The notes below the pieces were generated by a model, which saw only the letters and a program-made list of their open reading frames with translations, was not told the DNA's origin and searched no databases. A stretch of 30,724 nucleotides of DNA from a virus. Of the stretch, positions 1 through 8,330 are shown one piece after another. The DNA lies in the IMG/VR virus record IMGVR_UViG_3300029448_000245, positions 1 to 30,724 of that record. One strand, 5' to 3'. A program made the position numbers and the translations under genes. Positions within the stretch are counted from its first letter, which is position 1. Every line of letters begins with the position of its first letter.

Positions 1-172
1 TATCTACTATGATTTCTGATGATGAACCACTTGTAACATTACCAGATGCAACTAAAATTTCCTCTGAACTAATCCCTGTTAAACTCGCACCGCTGATAGC
101 TGGCAAGTTTCCTGTTAGCTTTGTTGCGTCAAGTGATGTTGCTGATTGTGTGTTTAATTTTATTAATGGCAT
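1..172 (-). CDS. Tail fibre / receptor-binding protein, N-terminal part (gene crosses the window ends)
   Basis: This is the first part of a gene that continues at 30724-30237. The ATG is at 172-170, with AGGAA about 6 bases upstream, overlapping the stop of the fibre gene before it (TAG at 184-182). The reading frame is open to base 1 and stays in frame when base 1 is joined to base 30724. The N-terminus (MPLIKLNTQSAT...LDATKLTGNLPAISG...) is of the type found at the start of fibre proteins in marine phages, where it probably anchors the protein to the tail. The joined protein would be about 219 residues, or 217 if the shared 6-base end is a duplicated overlap. Family resemblance is from memory; the continuous frame is seen directly. 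Confidence 0.8.
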   Translation of the reverse strand, partial: MPLIKLNTQSATSLDATKLTGNLPAISGASLTGISSEEILVASGNVTSGSSSEIIVD

Positions 173-181
173 AATTTATTC

Positions 182-1186
182 CTATGTTGATGATATTTTA
201 AATCCTTCAAAAAAAGATTGTCTTGCTCCATAACCAATATTCTCACCAGTTTGTAAATACACTTGCACATCAAAAGTATCACTTCCATTTGCTGTTGCGA
301 TACAAGATGTTTCTAATGTAAAAGAAGCATTGTAGTAAGCTCTATAAATTTGTTGAGATAACGTAGTAGTATTTTTTCTTATATATATAATATAAAAATT
401 TCCTTGGATTGTTCCAGCATCAACAGTAAGTCTGGAGTTTAAAAAATATTTTCCAGCTTCAGGTGTCCACTTATAAGTTCCAGAATTCCAATCGCTTCCA
501 GTATCAAGATCAACTTGATTAAATTGAATAGTTGTGTCTGTAGTTGCACTAACAGCATGATAACTGCTTTGCCTACTAACTTGAAAATATGGTGTATTAT
601 CTCCACCAGCATCACCAAAAGATAACTGACCTATTCCTGTTGCACCTGAACCTGATACTGATGCAACTTTTAAAACTTTATCTGCTGTTACATTTCCTGT
701 TGGTAAAATAAGTTCATAAGATTGACCTGAACTATGTGCTGGGCTAGAAATTTTAACACCATGAGTATTTTGAGAACAGTTTAATTGAATTGTACCATTT
801 TCTGAACTGCCATCACCTTTAACTGTAAGACCAGCAGAAGATGAATCTGATATTAAATTTAGTTTGCCTTTTGTAATAGCTGAGTCTGCTACTGATGACG
901 CTACGCCTACGTCAAGCACATTCCCATATACCATAATAAAATCAATGCTATCAGAGGACGATAAAGTACCACTAGACGGCAAAAATGTAATTGTACTGCC
1001 CGATATAGAGAAACTTGTGTTTGGGGCTTGGATAACACCATTTAACGATACAAGCATATGATTAGCCGACTCTGGGCTAAAATTTACGCTATTGTGTTGC
1101 ATGGTGTACGAATTTGTTGAACTCGTACTTATATCGTCCAGTTTAATGAACGAACCAACAGTGGGTGTCTTTCCAATATAGGCCAA
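182..1186 (-). CDS. Tail fibre protein with C1q-like C-terminal head (334 aa, TTG start)
   Basis: The protein starts MAYIGKTP, an N-terminal signature shared with the 2100-2984 fibre (MSYIGVPP). A beta-rich region follows (LNGVIQ...SGSTITF...SSSDSIDF), and the C-terminal ~135 residues begin GGDNTPYFQ and contain a GKYF motif. This tail resembles C1q/TNF-like heads that form trimeric tips on phage fibres. The start is a TTG at 1186-1184 preceded by AAAGGAG at good spacing; no ATG fits both the spacing and the family N-terminus. It belongs to a set of fibre genes sharing the GGxNTPxF junction, so it probably arose by duplication and diversification. The receptor is unknown. Confidence 0.75.
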   Translation of the reverse strand: MAYIGKTPTVGSFIKLDDISTSSTNSYTMQHNSVNFSPESANHMLVSLNGVIQAPNTSFSISGSTITFLPSSGTLSSSDSIDFIMVYGNVLDVGVASSVADSAITKGKLNLISDSSSAGLTVKGDGSSENGTIQLNCSQNTHGVKISSPAHSSGQSYELILPTGNVTADKVLKVASVSGSGATGIGQLSFGDAGGDNTPYFQVSRQSSYHAVSATTDTTIQFNQVDLDTGSDWNSGTYKWTPEAGKYFLNSRLTVDAGTIQGNFYIIYIRKNTTTLSQQIYRAYYNASFTLETSCIATANGSDTFDVQVYLQTGENIGYGARQSFFEGFKISST

Positions 1187-1197
1187 AATTTACTCCT

Positions 1198-1542
1198 TTA
1201 TTTTGGGTTATCTGATCTAACTTTATCGTTATGGTCTTTAAATGTAGATGTACCATCTTTCTGATCCTTATACAACATTTCAAGCTGAGTCGACCAGTCT
1301 CCGTACTGAGATCGTCTAGTCGCATCTATACCAGCATTTGTTTCAGCAGTATCGCCAGCAGTATCATAAGATGCTAACTGACTATCAGTTGGTTGTGTTA
1401 AACCATCTACTGACCAAGTTTTGATGTAAGGCCCGTTTCCATCAGAATCATCTTGTAACGCTACATTTCCCTCTGGGCCAAAATCAGCAACCTTGCTGTT
1501 TGCCTCGCAGTAGAGTTTTATTTTTGTACTTAGTTGTGCCAT
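1198..1542 (-). CDS. Small tail-associated protein, XkdW / tail assembly chaperone-like (114 aa)
   Basis: The start ATG follows a strong AAAGGAG. The central part holds LQDDSDGNGPYI and a PTDSQLASY segment, and the C-terminus has a helix with DWSTQLEMLYKD followed by FKDHNDKVRSDNP. Short proteins with a PxxxxL segment and a C-terminal amphipathic helix of this kind occur next to fibre genes and are often annotated as XkdW-like or fibre-assembly chaperones. The gene lies between two fibre genes, which fits a dedicated folding or assembly helper. The assignment is by resemblance and position only. No catalytic motif is visible. Confidence 0.5.
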   Translation of the reverse strand: MAQLSTKIKLYCEANSKVADFGPEGNVALQDDSDGNGPYIKTWSVDGLTQPTDSQLASYDTAGDTAETNAGIDATRRSQYGDWSTQLEMLYKDQKDGTSTFKDHNDKVRSDNPK

Positions 1543-1566
1543 AGTTTTCTCCTTTCTTAATCTATC

Positions 1567-2097
1567 CTATTCTATAATTTTATATCCCAAGAAAAATGAA
1601 TCTTGTGATGAGTTGTAAGTATTCATATTTCCACCTGAATTTTGGAAACCATATACCTCAAAATAATCTCCTACGCCTGCGTTATATAATGCTGATTGAC
1701 CATAAACCTGAATTGAGGCATCTGAACCATGATGATAAAATCTTTTTCTTGTTCCGTTAGTATTTTCAGCACCATTAATATACAGTATTGGATATAAAGC
1801 ACTAGCATCAGAACTAGAATTTATACCTATGCTGAAACGAAAAAAATATTTTCCCGCTTGTCCGCTTGGAACTGTAAATCTGCTTGAAGAATATGCACCA
1901 GCACTATCAAAAACTTCATTCGACATATCTACTTTTGTAAAAGAATTATTTGAAAGAGTTGTTGCTGAAGCTTGATAAGCATAAAAATTAGGGGTATTAG
2001 CACCACCAATACCAGCACCATTTTGTTGTAATGTTCCTGTAAAGTTGTATGCATCTGTTAAATCCATACTCTCTGCTATAATTTTACTAAATGCCAT
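1567..2097 (-). CDS. Short fibre protein with C1q-like head (176 aa)
   Basis: After about 25 residues of neck (MAFSKIIAESMDL...), the protein enters the same module as its neighbours: GGANTPNFYAYQAS, then a GKYFFRF strand, and the closing SFFLGYKI. This C-terminal module resembles C1q-like heads. The YIG-type N-terminal anchor of the 334-aa and 294-aa fibres is missing, so it is either a fibre tip that docks on another fibre or an independent short adhesin. The start ATG is preceded by GGAG. It reads from 2 bases past the stop of the 294-aa fibre, so the two are probably co-translated. Confidence 0.65.
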   Translation of the reverse strand: MAFSKIIAESMDLTDAYNFTGTLQQNGAGIGGANTPNFYAYQASATTLSNNSFTKVDMSNEVFDSAGAYSSSRFTVPSGQAGKYFFRFSIGINSSSDASALYPILYINGAENTNGTRKRFYHHGSDASIQVYGQSALYNAGVGDYFEVYGFQNSGGNMNTYNSSQDSFFLGYKIIE

Positions 2098-2099
2098 AA

Positions 2100-2984
2100 T
2101 TAAACTCCTATTAATTTATATGCACCCATCATACCATCTTTGATAATTGCATTTTCTGAACTATAAAAAAATAACTCATAATAATCTCCTGAACCATTTG
2201 CACTATCAACAAATGTTCCAGATAATGAACTATCTTGTCCGTCTTGATACTGATCTACATTTGCAAATTGTTGGTCGATAGAATAATTTTGTATTGGATT
2301 ACCATTTTTGTAAATCTGAAGATAGGCATCTTCCATACTACTACCATTTGGTGCAAATCTGCAAAAAAAATTAAAAAAATATTTTCCAACAGTTGTAGGA
2401 GTAAATCTATTTGAGGAAAAATTATTATCTGTGTCATAAGTTTCGCTATCAAAAGTTATTTTTGTTGTACCTCCACCACTTACGTTTTGATTTGATGAAC
2501 CTGAAATTTTAACTGCTTGAAATGCTGGTGTATTATCTCCACCAACTAACGATACATCTACTCTTTTTAAAACTCCAGCATCAGATACTAATAATTCATC
2601 TGTTGAGGCTGGTGCTGTTGCTAATTCTGTTTGTGCTGAAATTACATCTGTATTAAGTTTTGCCCCTGTTACTGCTGTATCATTGATAGTTGCTGTTGTT
2701 ACACTACCAGCAGATGGTGCATTTGTTTGACCTACTATGTTAAGATAGTGAACTTCTACAATATCAGATGAAACTAAAGTTCCGCCTAAAGTTAAAGTTT
2801 TATTTCCTGTTCCACCAACTGAATATGTTGTGCTGTCTTGTTTTACAAAATTAACAAAAACTACAATATCGTTTTCTGATGCGATGTCATGCGTTAGGGT
2901 TACAGTCGTACCCGTTGTTGAGGTAAACCGATCTAATAGACCACTTGAAAATGTTGCTTGAGGAGGAACACCAATATAACTCAA
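2100..2984 (-). CDS. Tail fibre protein with C1q-like C-terminal head (294 aa, TTG start)
   Basis: The N-terminus MSYIGVPPQATF...LLDRFTSTTGTTVTLTHD matches the pattern of phage fibres that begin M(A/S)YIG and continue to a VFVNFVKQ...YSV strand pair. A helical or triple-stranded neck (TTATINDTAVTGAKL) leads to GGDNTPAFQ, the start of a ~140-residue beta-rich head with the GKYFFNF motif and a final GAYKLIG. The start is a TTG at 2984-2982, six bases after AGGAGG. It shares N-terminal and C-terminal modules with the 182-1186 gene, so the two are paralogues. Role: host recognition at the tail tip, by inference. Confidence 0.75.
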   Translation of the reverse strand: MSYIGVPPQATFSSGLLDRFTSTTGTTVTLTHDIASENDIVVFVNFVKQDSTTYSVGGTGNKTLTLGGTLVSSDIVEVHYLNIVGQTNAPSAGSVTTATINDTAVTGAKLNTDVISAQTELATAPASTDELLVSDAGVLKRVDVSLVGGDNTPAFQAVKISGSSNQNVSGGGTTKITFDSETYDTDNNFSSNRFTPTTVGKYFFNFFCRFAPNGSSMEDAYLQIYKNGNPIQNYSIDQQFANVDQYQDGQDSSLSGTFVDSANGSGDYYELFFYSSENAIIKDGMMGAYKLIGV

Positions 2985-2994
2985 TCGCTACCTC

Positions 2995-3345
2995 CTATGT
3001 TATCTCTAATATGCTTAAAGCGGCATCAATCTTAGCCGCAACTGAACAATCAATTTTTATAACATCGGTAGCTTGCATTACATATTTACCACCCGATAAC
3101 AATTCCAAACTCGAACCAGCTGGAATCGACACATCTTTTGCTAATAATACTGTTTCGTTAGTCTCTGTATCTGATGTGTCTGAAACTAATTGCACATCGG
3201 CTGTTACGCCAGTTGTGTGAATATTACAAAGCGTTAATCCTATAATAATTGTTTGTGTCGAACTTGGACAAGTGTATAGGGTCAGAGGCGTTCCCGCACT
3301 TGCTGGCATAGCCCCGTTACTTTTCAGTTTAAAATTATTTGCCAA
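2995..3345 (-). CDS. Conserved phage structural protein, probably tail/fibre associated (116 aa, TTG start)
   Basis: The protein looks like a single beta-sandwich: MANNFKLKSNG...LYTCPSSTQTIIIGLTLCN, then SDTSDTETNETVLLAKDVSIPAGSS and a C-terminal strand pattern. It contains three cysteines. The start is a TTG at 3345-3343 preceded by GGGGGAAACA; the same sequence sits before the likely start of the replication gene at 20737. It lies between the J-like tail-tip block and the fibres, a place where small structural proteins of this type are common in marine siphoviruses. I do not know its precise role. Confidence 0.6.
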   Translation of the reverse strand: MANNFKLKSNGAMPASAGTPLTLYTCPSSTQTIIIGLTLCNIHTTGVTADVQLVSDTSDTETNETVLLAKDVSIPAGSSLELLSGGKYVMQATDVIKIDCSVAAKIDAALSILEIT

Positions 3346-3355
3346 TGTTTCCCCC

Positions 3356-3670
3356 TTATCCTAGAGCAATACTTAGAGCCGCCGCCTGTGGGTCTGTCTC
3401 TGAAATAGTCCCTGTTACTGATGCCGTACTCGTTATTGCGTTTGTTGAAATGTTAATACTAAATAATTCTATGTTATCTGAGCCGTCATTAATTTTAATC
3501 TTCAAAAATCCTGATGTCCCTGAATCAACCCAAATACTGCCTTGTGCAACTGAACTTGGTGCTGATGTTCCTAAATGACTTGTATTTAAAGCCGTTAAAA
3601 TATTATTAAGTTCAGTACGAAATGCACTGAAACCTTGATTCGCTAAACTTACATCTGATACCTGAGCCAT
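3356..3670 (-). CDS. Small tail/fibre-region protein (104 aa)
   Basis: A helical N-terminus (SLANQGFSAFRTELNNILTAL) is followed by a compact beta motif, GTSAPSSVAQGSIWVD and FLKIKINDGSDNIELF. This GSIWVD...LKIxxNDG pattern is a recurring short element in phage fibre and tail-tip proteins, often near trimerisation regions. The ATG has AGAAAGGA a little far upstream. It follows the J-like gene directly and is probably part of the virion tip. Exact function not recognised. Confidence 0.6.
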   Translation of the reverse strand: MAQVSDVSLANQGFSAFRTELNNILTALNTSHLGTSAPSSVAQGSIWVDSGTSGFLKIKINDGSDNIELFSINISTNAITSTASVTGTISETDPQAAALSIALG

Positions 3671-3693
3671 AATAAATCTATATCCTTTCTCTA

Positions 3694-6600
3694 TTAACTT
3701 TGCAACCCGAAACCTTTAGCAATATAATCAAAAGTTCTATCGACAGCCGCACCGCTTGAATTTACAAAAGCTATACTGAAACCATTAACAGTTTTTGAAC
3801 TGATTGTAAATGTATCTCCCGAGTCCATATTTTGAGCCGCTATACCCAAAGCTGGCACTTCAAAAAATGGATTTGTAAATGCAACTGTTTTTGAACCTGA
3901 CGATGTTGCTAAGTTACTTTCAGCAAAAGTTCTTTCTTCAATGTTTAATTTAATAGCTATTGTTTTTACATTACTAGAGGTTTGGTCATCATCGTTAGTA
4001 AGTTTTAATCTAAATTTTGCAAACTTAAATTTAAATGTTGCTGATTGTGTTATATCTACAAAAGATGTGCAATTAGCTAAAGATGTTGTTGAGGTTGCTA
4101 TTTGTACTCTGTGAAATGCGTGTAATTGTTCTGTCCCATCAAAAGGGGCTTTTGCCGAATCAAAGAATAAAGAACCTCTACCATTATCAAACAAATCATA
4201 AGGGTTTTCTGCATCAAGAGTAATACTAGGTACTACATCGCCATCATATATTTGTGTTAAAGATATTGAGTTAGAAAAATTATAAAAACCTTTTGCGTCC
4301 CTGTTTGTATTGTGTTTATTAGGATTAGAGGTTGTATCTGTGCCACCTAATTCAAAGTCTCCAGTTGGGCTATCAAAATTTCCAACAGTATCGTCAAAAT
4401 TCGTTACTGTATCTAGTGTTATAACAGTGTCCCCAGATGGGTCTATTTTAACTGCTAATGGTAAAGTTCCGTCCATTTGATCTGCCCCAGTAAATATGTC
4501 TGGTGTTTCTGTAAAACTAGACACTGTTTTATAAGCCTGTATGCCTGAGATATTAGTAGATACAATCGTTTCAGTTGCAGAACTATTGCCGTTTTTATCT
4601 ACTGCTTTGATAAGATAACTACCGACCCTAGCTGGCACGATTGCCGAATCGCATTTCCTACGAGGACATCTAACTAAATTTGTTGAGTTTATCCATTTAG
4701 CACCCGTTGTAACATCTTGAAACCTTATGTCGTAAAAAGAAATATCAAGATCGCTGTTTTGACTTGGTGGAGTCCAAGTTAATTTCATGTGATGAGAGCC
4801 GTGCATTTCTACTGCAAAATCTTCCACATCTGAGGGAACTTCAACACCTCCAACAATTTTTCGAGTTGCAGATACAAATGTTGATTTGGCATTAATAGTA
4901 TTTACTGCCCTTACCCTTACTTGATAAGTGGCCTCATCTATTACATTTAAGTGTTGGTAATTTAATATTTTTCCAGTTGCTATCTCTCTAAACGAATCAC
5001 TTACAGCGTTTCCATTCGGGTCTAATGTTTGTTTTATTTGTACCTCGTAGTTTTCTACAAATTTATCTGGCGATACGCCTACTGTTATAAGCATTCTAGT
5101 GATAACAATTCCATCTGCATACTCAATCAACTCATCATCTAAAGTAACACTAGCTGGTGGTTGGACACTAAATGGGTTTGGCAAAGTAGTATCTGGTATT
5201 GTTGCGGGTGCTACCTGAGTTCCAAAAGCATAGTATGAGTCTTGATGCTCACTCAGTTGTAAAGTGATTGTATGATCTGTATTGATAGTCATTCCTTGAA
5301 TCCTAAAAGGTTTAGCCGAGAAAGACGGCGTAGCATGGGTAATATTAACGATATCTCCAATAGCTAAATCTAAGGCAGTACCATCACATTTTAATGAAAC
5401 ATCTAAACTTGATCTTGACCTACGCAGTATAATTTCTGCAAGTTCTTGGGCTTGGTGTTGGTTTACGATCATAGGAAAATCAAACTTACCCTCTAGCAAT
5501 ATGCCCCCGTCTGCCGTTTTCATGTTGCTATGTGTATCAGCACTGGCAAGTCCTGTTTCATCAACTGGAGGAAACTGAGCGGTATCTGATTGATAATTTT
5601 TTGATGGATTAGTAAAATTAACTATAACTCTATTATAACGAGAGTTTTTATTTTTACTGGCCACATTTATGCCACCGATAATATTGTCTTCGGTCAGTGT
5701 AACAGATGCACTACCAGTTGTTTCAACTAATACTTTGTATTTTCCAGCAGTAAAATTTAGATATGACCTAGTTCCTTTTACTAAGTCTGCTACAAGATCA
5801 ATAGCTTTTCTTGATGTATCTATGACTGGGTGGCTATCTAATAAATCAATCTGACTTGCACCACTAAAAGGTGTAATATTGGCATCAACTACATCGCCAG
5901 CAGTTTGCCAGTCTGCAAAATTACTGTCAAAATAACTATCTGCAATACCCATACCAAATCTTTCGTTTCTTAAATAATCTAACATTTGGTAAATGCCGTT
6001 GTCTGAATATTCCCAAGTAGTGCTATCTCCTTTTCTGTGAGAACCAGAACCGCCAGTAACAGTGCTGTCTAAGTTTGGATTATAAACTTTTCTACCTTTA
6101 ACGATTGCTGTAACTTGAGGCAAAGAACCAAAAGCATCAGAGTTCCATTTAAATTTAAGTGCTATATATGCCAGCCCTCTGAGTCTATGGTTTGATGTCC
6201 ATGATGATAAACCTGATAATAAAGTAGATGCACTTTGCGAATCAGTTCCATAATGAGGTTCAACAGTAATTAAACTTTCTGCACTCGAATCATCATCTGG
6301 TGCTTTAAAATAGTTTGCATCAGAACTATCAACTGTTCTTTGAGTGTTGTCTGCCAAGTCTCCACTAAAAGTTACCTCATTATCATTTACAAATATTTTA
6401 GTAATATCGTCTATTTCGCCCTCAGATACTATTATGGCCATATACAAAAACTCGTTGTCAGTTCCCGAAGTCTCTACAAAAACCACATTTCCCCCGACCT
6501 TTCTTGTTCCGTAAACTACTGGTATATGTGCATTTGCACTGATTTTATTGATTAATACGCCTCTAGCATTTACATCTGGTTGATTGCCTCCAAAGTCAGG

Positions 6601-6717
6601 TATCTCAGGAATAGGGTTTATCCAGCTAATTACATCAACTACAAGATCAACAACAAAATCTACTACATCAGTAATTACATCAAGTGTATCTTCAATTATT
6701 TCGCCTACATCACACAT
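3694..6717 (-). CDS. Tail tip / host-specificity protein, J-like, with fibronectin III domains (1007 aa)
   Basis: This is the largest tail protein after the tape measure in gene order. An acidic N-terminal segment with a hydrophobic heptad-like stretch (IIEDTLDVITDVVDFVVDL) leads to NARGVLINKISANAHIPVVYG and FVETSGTDNEFLYM, typical of the gpJ family that caps siphovirus tails. Two fibronectin type III-like domains are visible at about residues 515-620 and 624-720 (LTWTPPSQNSDLDISFYDIRF). A longer frame from a TTG at 6750 exists, but the ATG at 6717 has GGAG eight bases upstream and overlaps the preceding stop by 8 bases, so it is preferred. Role: forms the tail tip and probably engages receptors. 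Confidence 0.88.
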   Translation of the reverse strand: MCDVGEIIEDTLDVITDVVDFVVDLVVDVISWINPIPEIPDFGGNQPDVNARGVLINKISANAHIPVVYGTRKVGGNVVFVETSGTDNEFLYMAIIVSEGEIDDITKIFVNDNEVTFSGDLADNTQRTVDSSDANYFKAPDDDSSAESLITVEPHYGTDSQSASTLLSGLSSWTSNHRLRGLAYIALKFKWNSDAFGSLPQVTAIVKGRKVYNPNLDSTVTGGSGSHRKGDSTTWEYSDNGIYQMLDYLRNERFGMGIADSYFDSNFADWQTAGDVVDANITPFSGASQIDLLDSHPVIDTSRKAIDLVADLVKGTRSYLNFTAGKYKVLVETTGSASVTLTEDNIIGGINVASKNKNSRYNRVIVNFTNPSKNYQSDTAQFPPVDETGLASADTHSNMKTADGGILLEGKFDFPMIVNQHQAQELAEIILRRSRSSLDVSLKCDGTALDLAIGDIVNITHATPSFSAKPFRIQGMTINTDHTITLQLSEHQDSYYAFGTQVAPATIPDTTLPNPFSVQPPASVTLDDELIEYADGIVITRMLITVGVSPDKFVENYEVQIKQTLDPNGNAVSDSFREIATGKILNYQHLNVIDEATYQVRVRAVNTINAKSTFVSATRKIVGGVEVPSDVEDFAVEMHGSHHMKLTWTPPSQNSDLDISFYDIRFQDVTTGAKWINSTNLVRCPRRKCDSAIVPARVGSYLIKAVDKNGNSSATETIVSTNISGIQAYKTVSSFTETPDIFTGADQMDGTLPLAVKIDPSGDTVITLDTVTNFDDTVGNFDSPTGDFELGGTDTTSNPNKHNTNRDAKGFYNFSNSISLTQIYDGDVVPSITLDAENPYDLFDNGRGSLFFDSAKAPFDGTEQLHAFHRVQIATSTTSLANCTSFVDITQSATFKFKFAKFRLKLTNDDDQTSSNVKTIAIKLNIEERTFAESNLATSSGSKTVAFTNPFFEVPALGIAAQNMDSGDTFTISSKTVNGFSIAFVNSSGAAVDRTFDYIAKGFGLQS

Positions 6718-7156
6718 TTGGTAATCTCCATAATCCACCCATTTTTTCAAATCCGTATCTGTCTAATAATTTATCAGCCATCAATTTTGTAGAAATAGAT
6801 AAATGTATATCTCTACCTTTAGCTTGATTTTTTACAATATCCATAGTTTGATTGAATAATTTTAATGATCGATATTCTTTTAATATATAAATTACTTGAA
6901 TGGATAATAGTTGTTCTTTAGACCAAAGGTACTCGGTAAAAAGAAAAATTGTAAGTCCAACTATTTTATTTTTATCTAAATCTTTAATTAAAATTATTTT
7001 TCCTTTTTGTAAAAACATCATTAAAGTTTGTTTCATCTTTGCTCTGTGAATATGAGGATAATCTAAAGCTGGGGCTTCTTTCTCAAACTCATTTAATATT
7101 TCAAATATCTCGTCCATGTTTTTATTAGATGCCTCGTAGAAATGAAAACTAGACAT
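6710..7156 (-). CDS. GNAT-like acyltransferase-fold protein in the tail-tip cassette (148 aa)
   Basis: The order of elements fits a GNAT fold: an N-terminal helix pair (MDEIFEILNEFEKEAP), a strand KGKIILIKDLDKNKIVGLTIFLF, a central LLSIQVIYILKEYRSLKLFN resembling motif A, and a C-terminal LLDRYGFEKMGGLWRL like the usual YGF ending of GNATs. The acetyl-CoA loop is not a clean Q/RxxGxG/A, so catalytic activity is uncertain. It sits exactly where many siphoviruses carry an NlpC/P60 tail hydrolase, between the DUF2163-like hub and J. It may modify a host or virion component. Start TAATG overlaps the upstream stop. Confidence 0.6.
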   Translation of the reverse strand: MSSFHFYEASNKNMDEIFEILNEFEKEAPALDYPHIHRAKMKQTLMMFLQKGKIILIKDLDKNKIVGLTIFLFTEYLWSKEQLLSIQVIYILKEYRSLKLFNQTMDIVKNQAKGRDIHLSISTKLMADKLLDRYGFEKMGGLWRLPNV

Positions 7157-7722
7157 TAATCTCTACCCCACTTAATATCTCTTACAGTCAAAGCCGCAAA
7201 TTCCATACCTTTATCTCCACTAAAAAATCTTTGTTGAGAATTATCTGTTGTAACTCTGCCGCTTGTCTTTTGAAAGTTTCCCCAATGCGAGGTAAGGTTT
7301 AAAACTAAGTTTGCTGTGCTTGTAGTGTCAGTTATTCTGTATTCATCTATCGTTCCAAAGAATAATAAAAATGGGTCAGATATAAGAGCATTACTTGAGT
7401 CTAAGAAACCTCTGTATATATAAACTTCTTTGTTAATTATATTTTCTGATAAAGCTATTGATATGTATGTTTGATCGACTCCTGAAAGTGTAATTTGTAA
7501 ACTATTTTTTGTAGGTTTGTTTGTTTCGTTTATGCCTGTAATATTCTTTAGATGGCCATTTGTTAGATAAGTTCTTGATGAACCTGATACACTAGATGTT
7601 ATGTCAAAGGGTGCATTTGTTAAGTAGATTGGTGTACCAAATTCTATTTCAACTAATAATACAGGGTCAATGACCCCTGTTGCTAATTCTGTTTTTACGG
7701 AACTCGATAATCCTCTTGCCAT
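7156..7722 (-). CDS. Tail-tip hub protein, DUF2163 / lambda gpL-like (188 aa)
   Basis: MARGLSSSVKTELATGVIDPVLLVEIEF opens the protein, followed by a beta-rich body with a GTIDEYRITDT segment and HWGNF, and an ending that contains DNSQQRFFSGDKGMEF. This arrangement is typical of the DUF2163/TIGR02218 N-terminal hub domain found between the distal tail protein and J in Gene Transfer Agents and related siphoviruses. The metal-binding Cys cluster of larger gpL homologues is not seen. Start TAATG is coupled to the gene before. Confidence 0.65.
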   Translation of the reverse strand: MARGLSSSVKTELATGVIDPVLLVEIEFGTPIYLTNAPFDITSSVSGSSRTYLTNGHLKNITGINETNKPTKNSLQITLSGVDQTYISIALSENIINKEVYIYRGFLDSSNALISDPFLLFFGTIDEYRITDTTSTANLVLNLTSHWGNFQKTSGRVTTDNSQQRFFSGDKGMEFAALTVRDIKWGRD

Positions 7723-8330
7723 TATAAACTCTCAATAACATCAAACTCAAAATTAAAAAGTAAGTTACCATCTTTGTCGTTTGCATTTGTTTCAAACTCT
7801 TGCATATCACTATTAAGATGAACTGTTGCTGGCACAGATTTATAAGTTACAGAACTATTATCTGCTAAAGCAGTTCTTAGTGGTGGCTCTATTGTAACAG
7901 TTGCGGCGTTACTAGATGAGGTTACATCTTCAACAACCATATATAATTTATCGTGAGCAAACTTAATTAAGTCTCCCGCTTTTAATCTTCCAGCACCATC
8001 GCCAGCAAAGGCATCAATCGCAATAGTTGTATCTCCAGCAGAATGCGACCCGTTCACTAATAAAGTTCCTGTTTCGTTACCTTGACTATCAAATGTAGTT
8101 GGCAAAGTAATTGTAAAATTTTCCTTACGACTCCGTTGTTTTACAATAAACGCCATGATCGGGGCAAAGTCTGATCTAGTTAATGTTGGGTAAGATAATG
8201 TAAAACTAAATCTCTGGCCTTGTACTTGTCGTCTAAATGTTTTGCCACTATCTGTTTCACTAAATAAAGTTTTTTGATTCGATCTAAAATTGATTGCGTT
8301 AAACGCAGTGTTAGGTAAAGACCCACTCAT
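7722..8330 (-). CDS. Distal tail / minor tail protein (202 aa)
   Basis: The sequence starts MSGSLPNTAFNAINFRSNQKTLF, continues with VQGQRFSFTLSYPTLTRSDFAPIMAFI, a short inserted beta domain (GTLLVNGSHSAGDTTIAIDAF), and ends with LLFNFEFDVIES. The split 'N-terminal strands, RSDFAPIMAF helix, inserted beta domain, C-terminal FEFDVIE' pattern is typical of distal tail proteins encoded right after tape measure genes. Its ATG (8330) overlaps the tape measure stop in an ATGA, so the two genes are translationally coupled. It probably joins the tail tube to the tip. Confidence 0.65.
   Translation of the reverse strand: MSGSLPNTAFNAINFRSNQKTLFSETDSGKTFRRQVQGQRFSFTLSYPTLTRSDFAPIMAFIVKQRSRKENFTITLPTTFDSQGNETGTLLVNGSHSAGDTTIAIDAFAGDGAGRLKAGDLIKFAHDKLYMVVEDVTSSSNAATVTIEPPLRTALADNSSVTYKSVPATVHLNSDMQEFETNANDKDGNLLFNFEFDVIESL

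Noticed and set aside
6718-6750. TTG start of the J-like gene at 6750
   Set aside because: ATG 6717 has GGAG at the right distance and fits the overlap with the gene before.
6340-6792. Rightward frames of about 70 codons
   Set aside because: Antisense of the J-like gene N-terminus and the GNAT-like gene end; no start signals.
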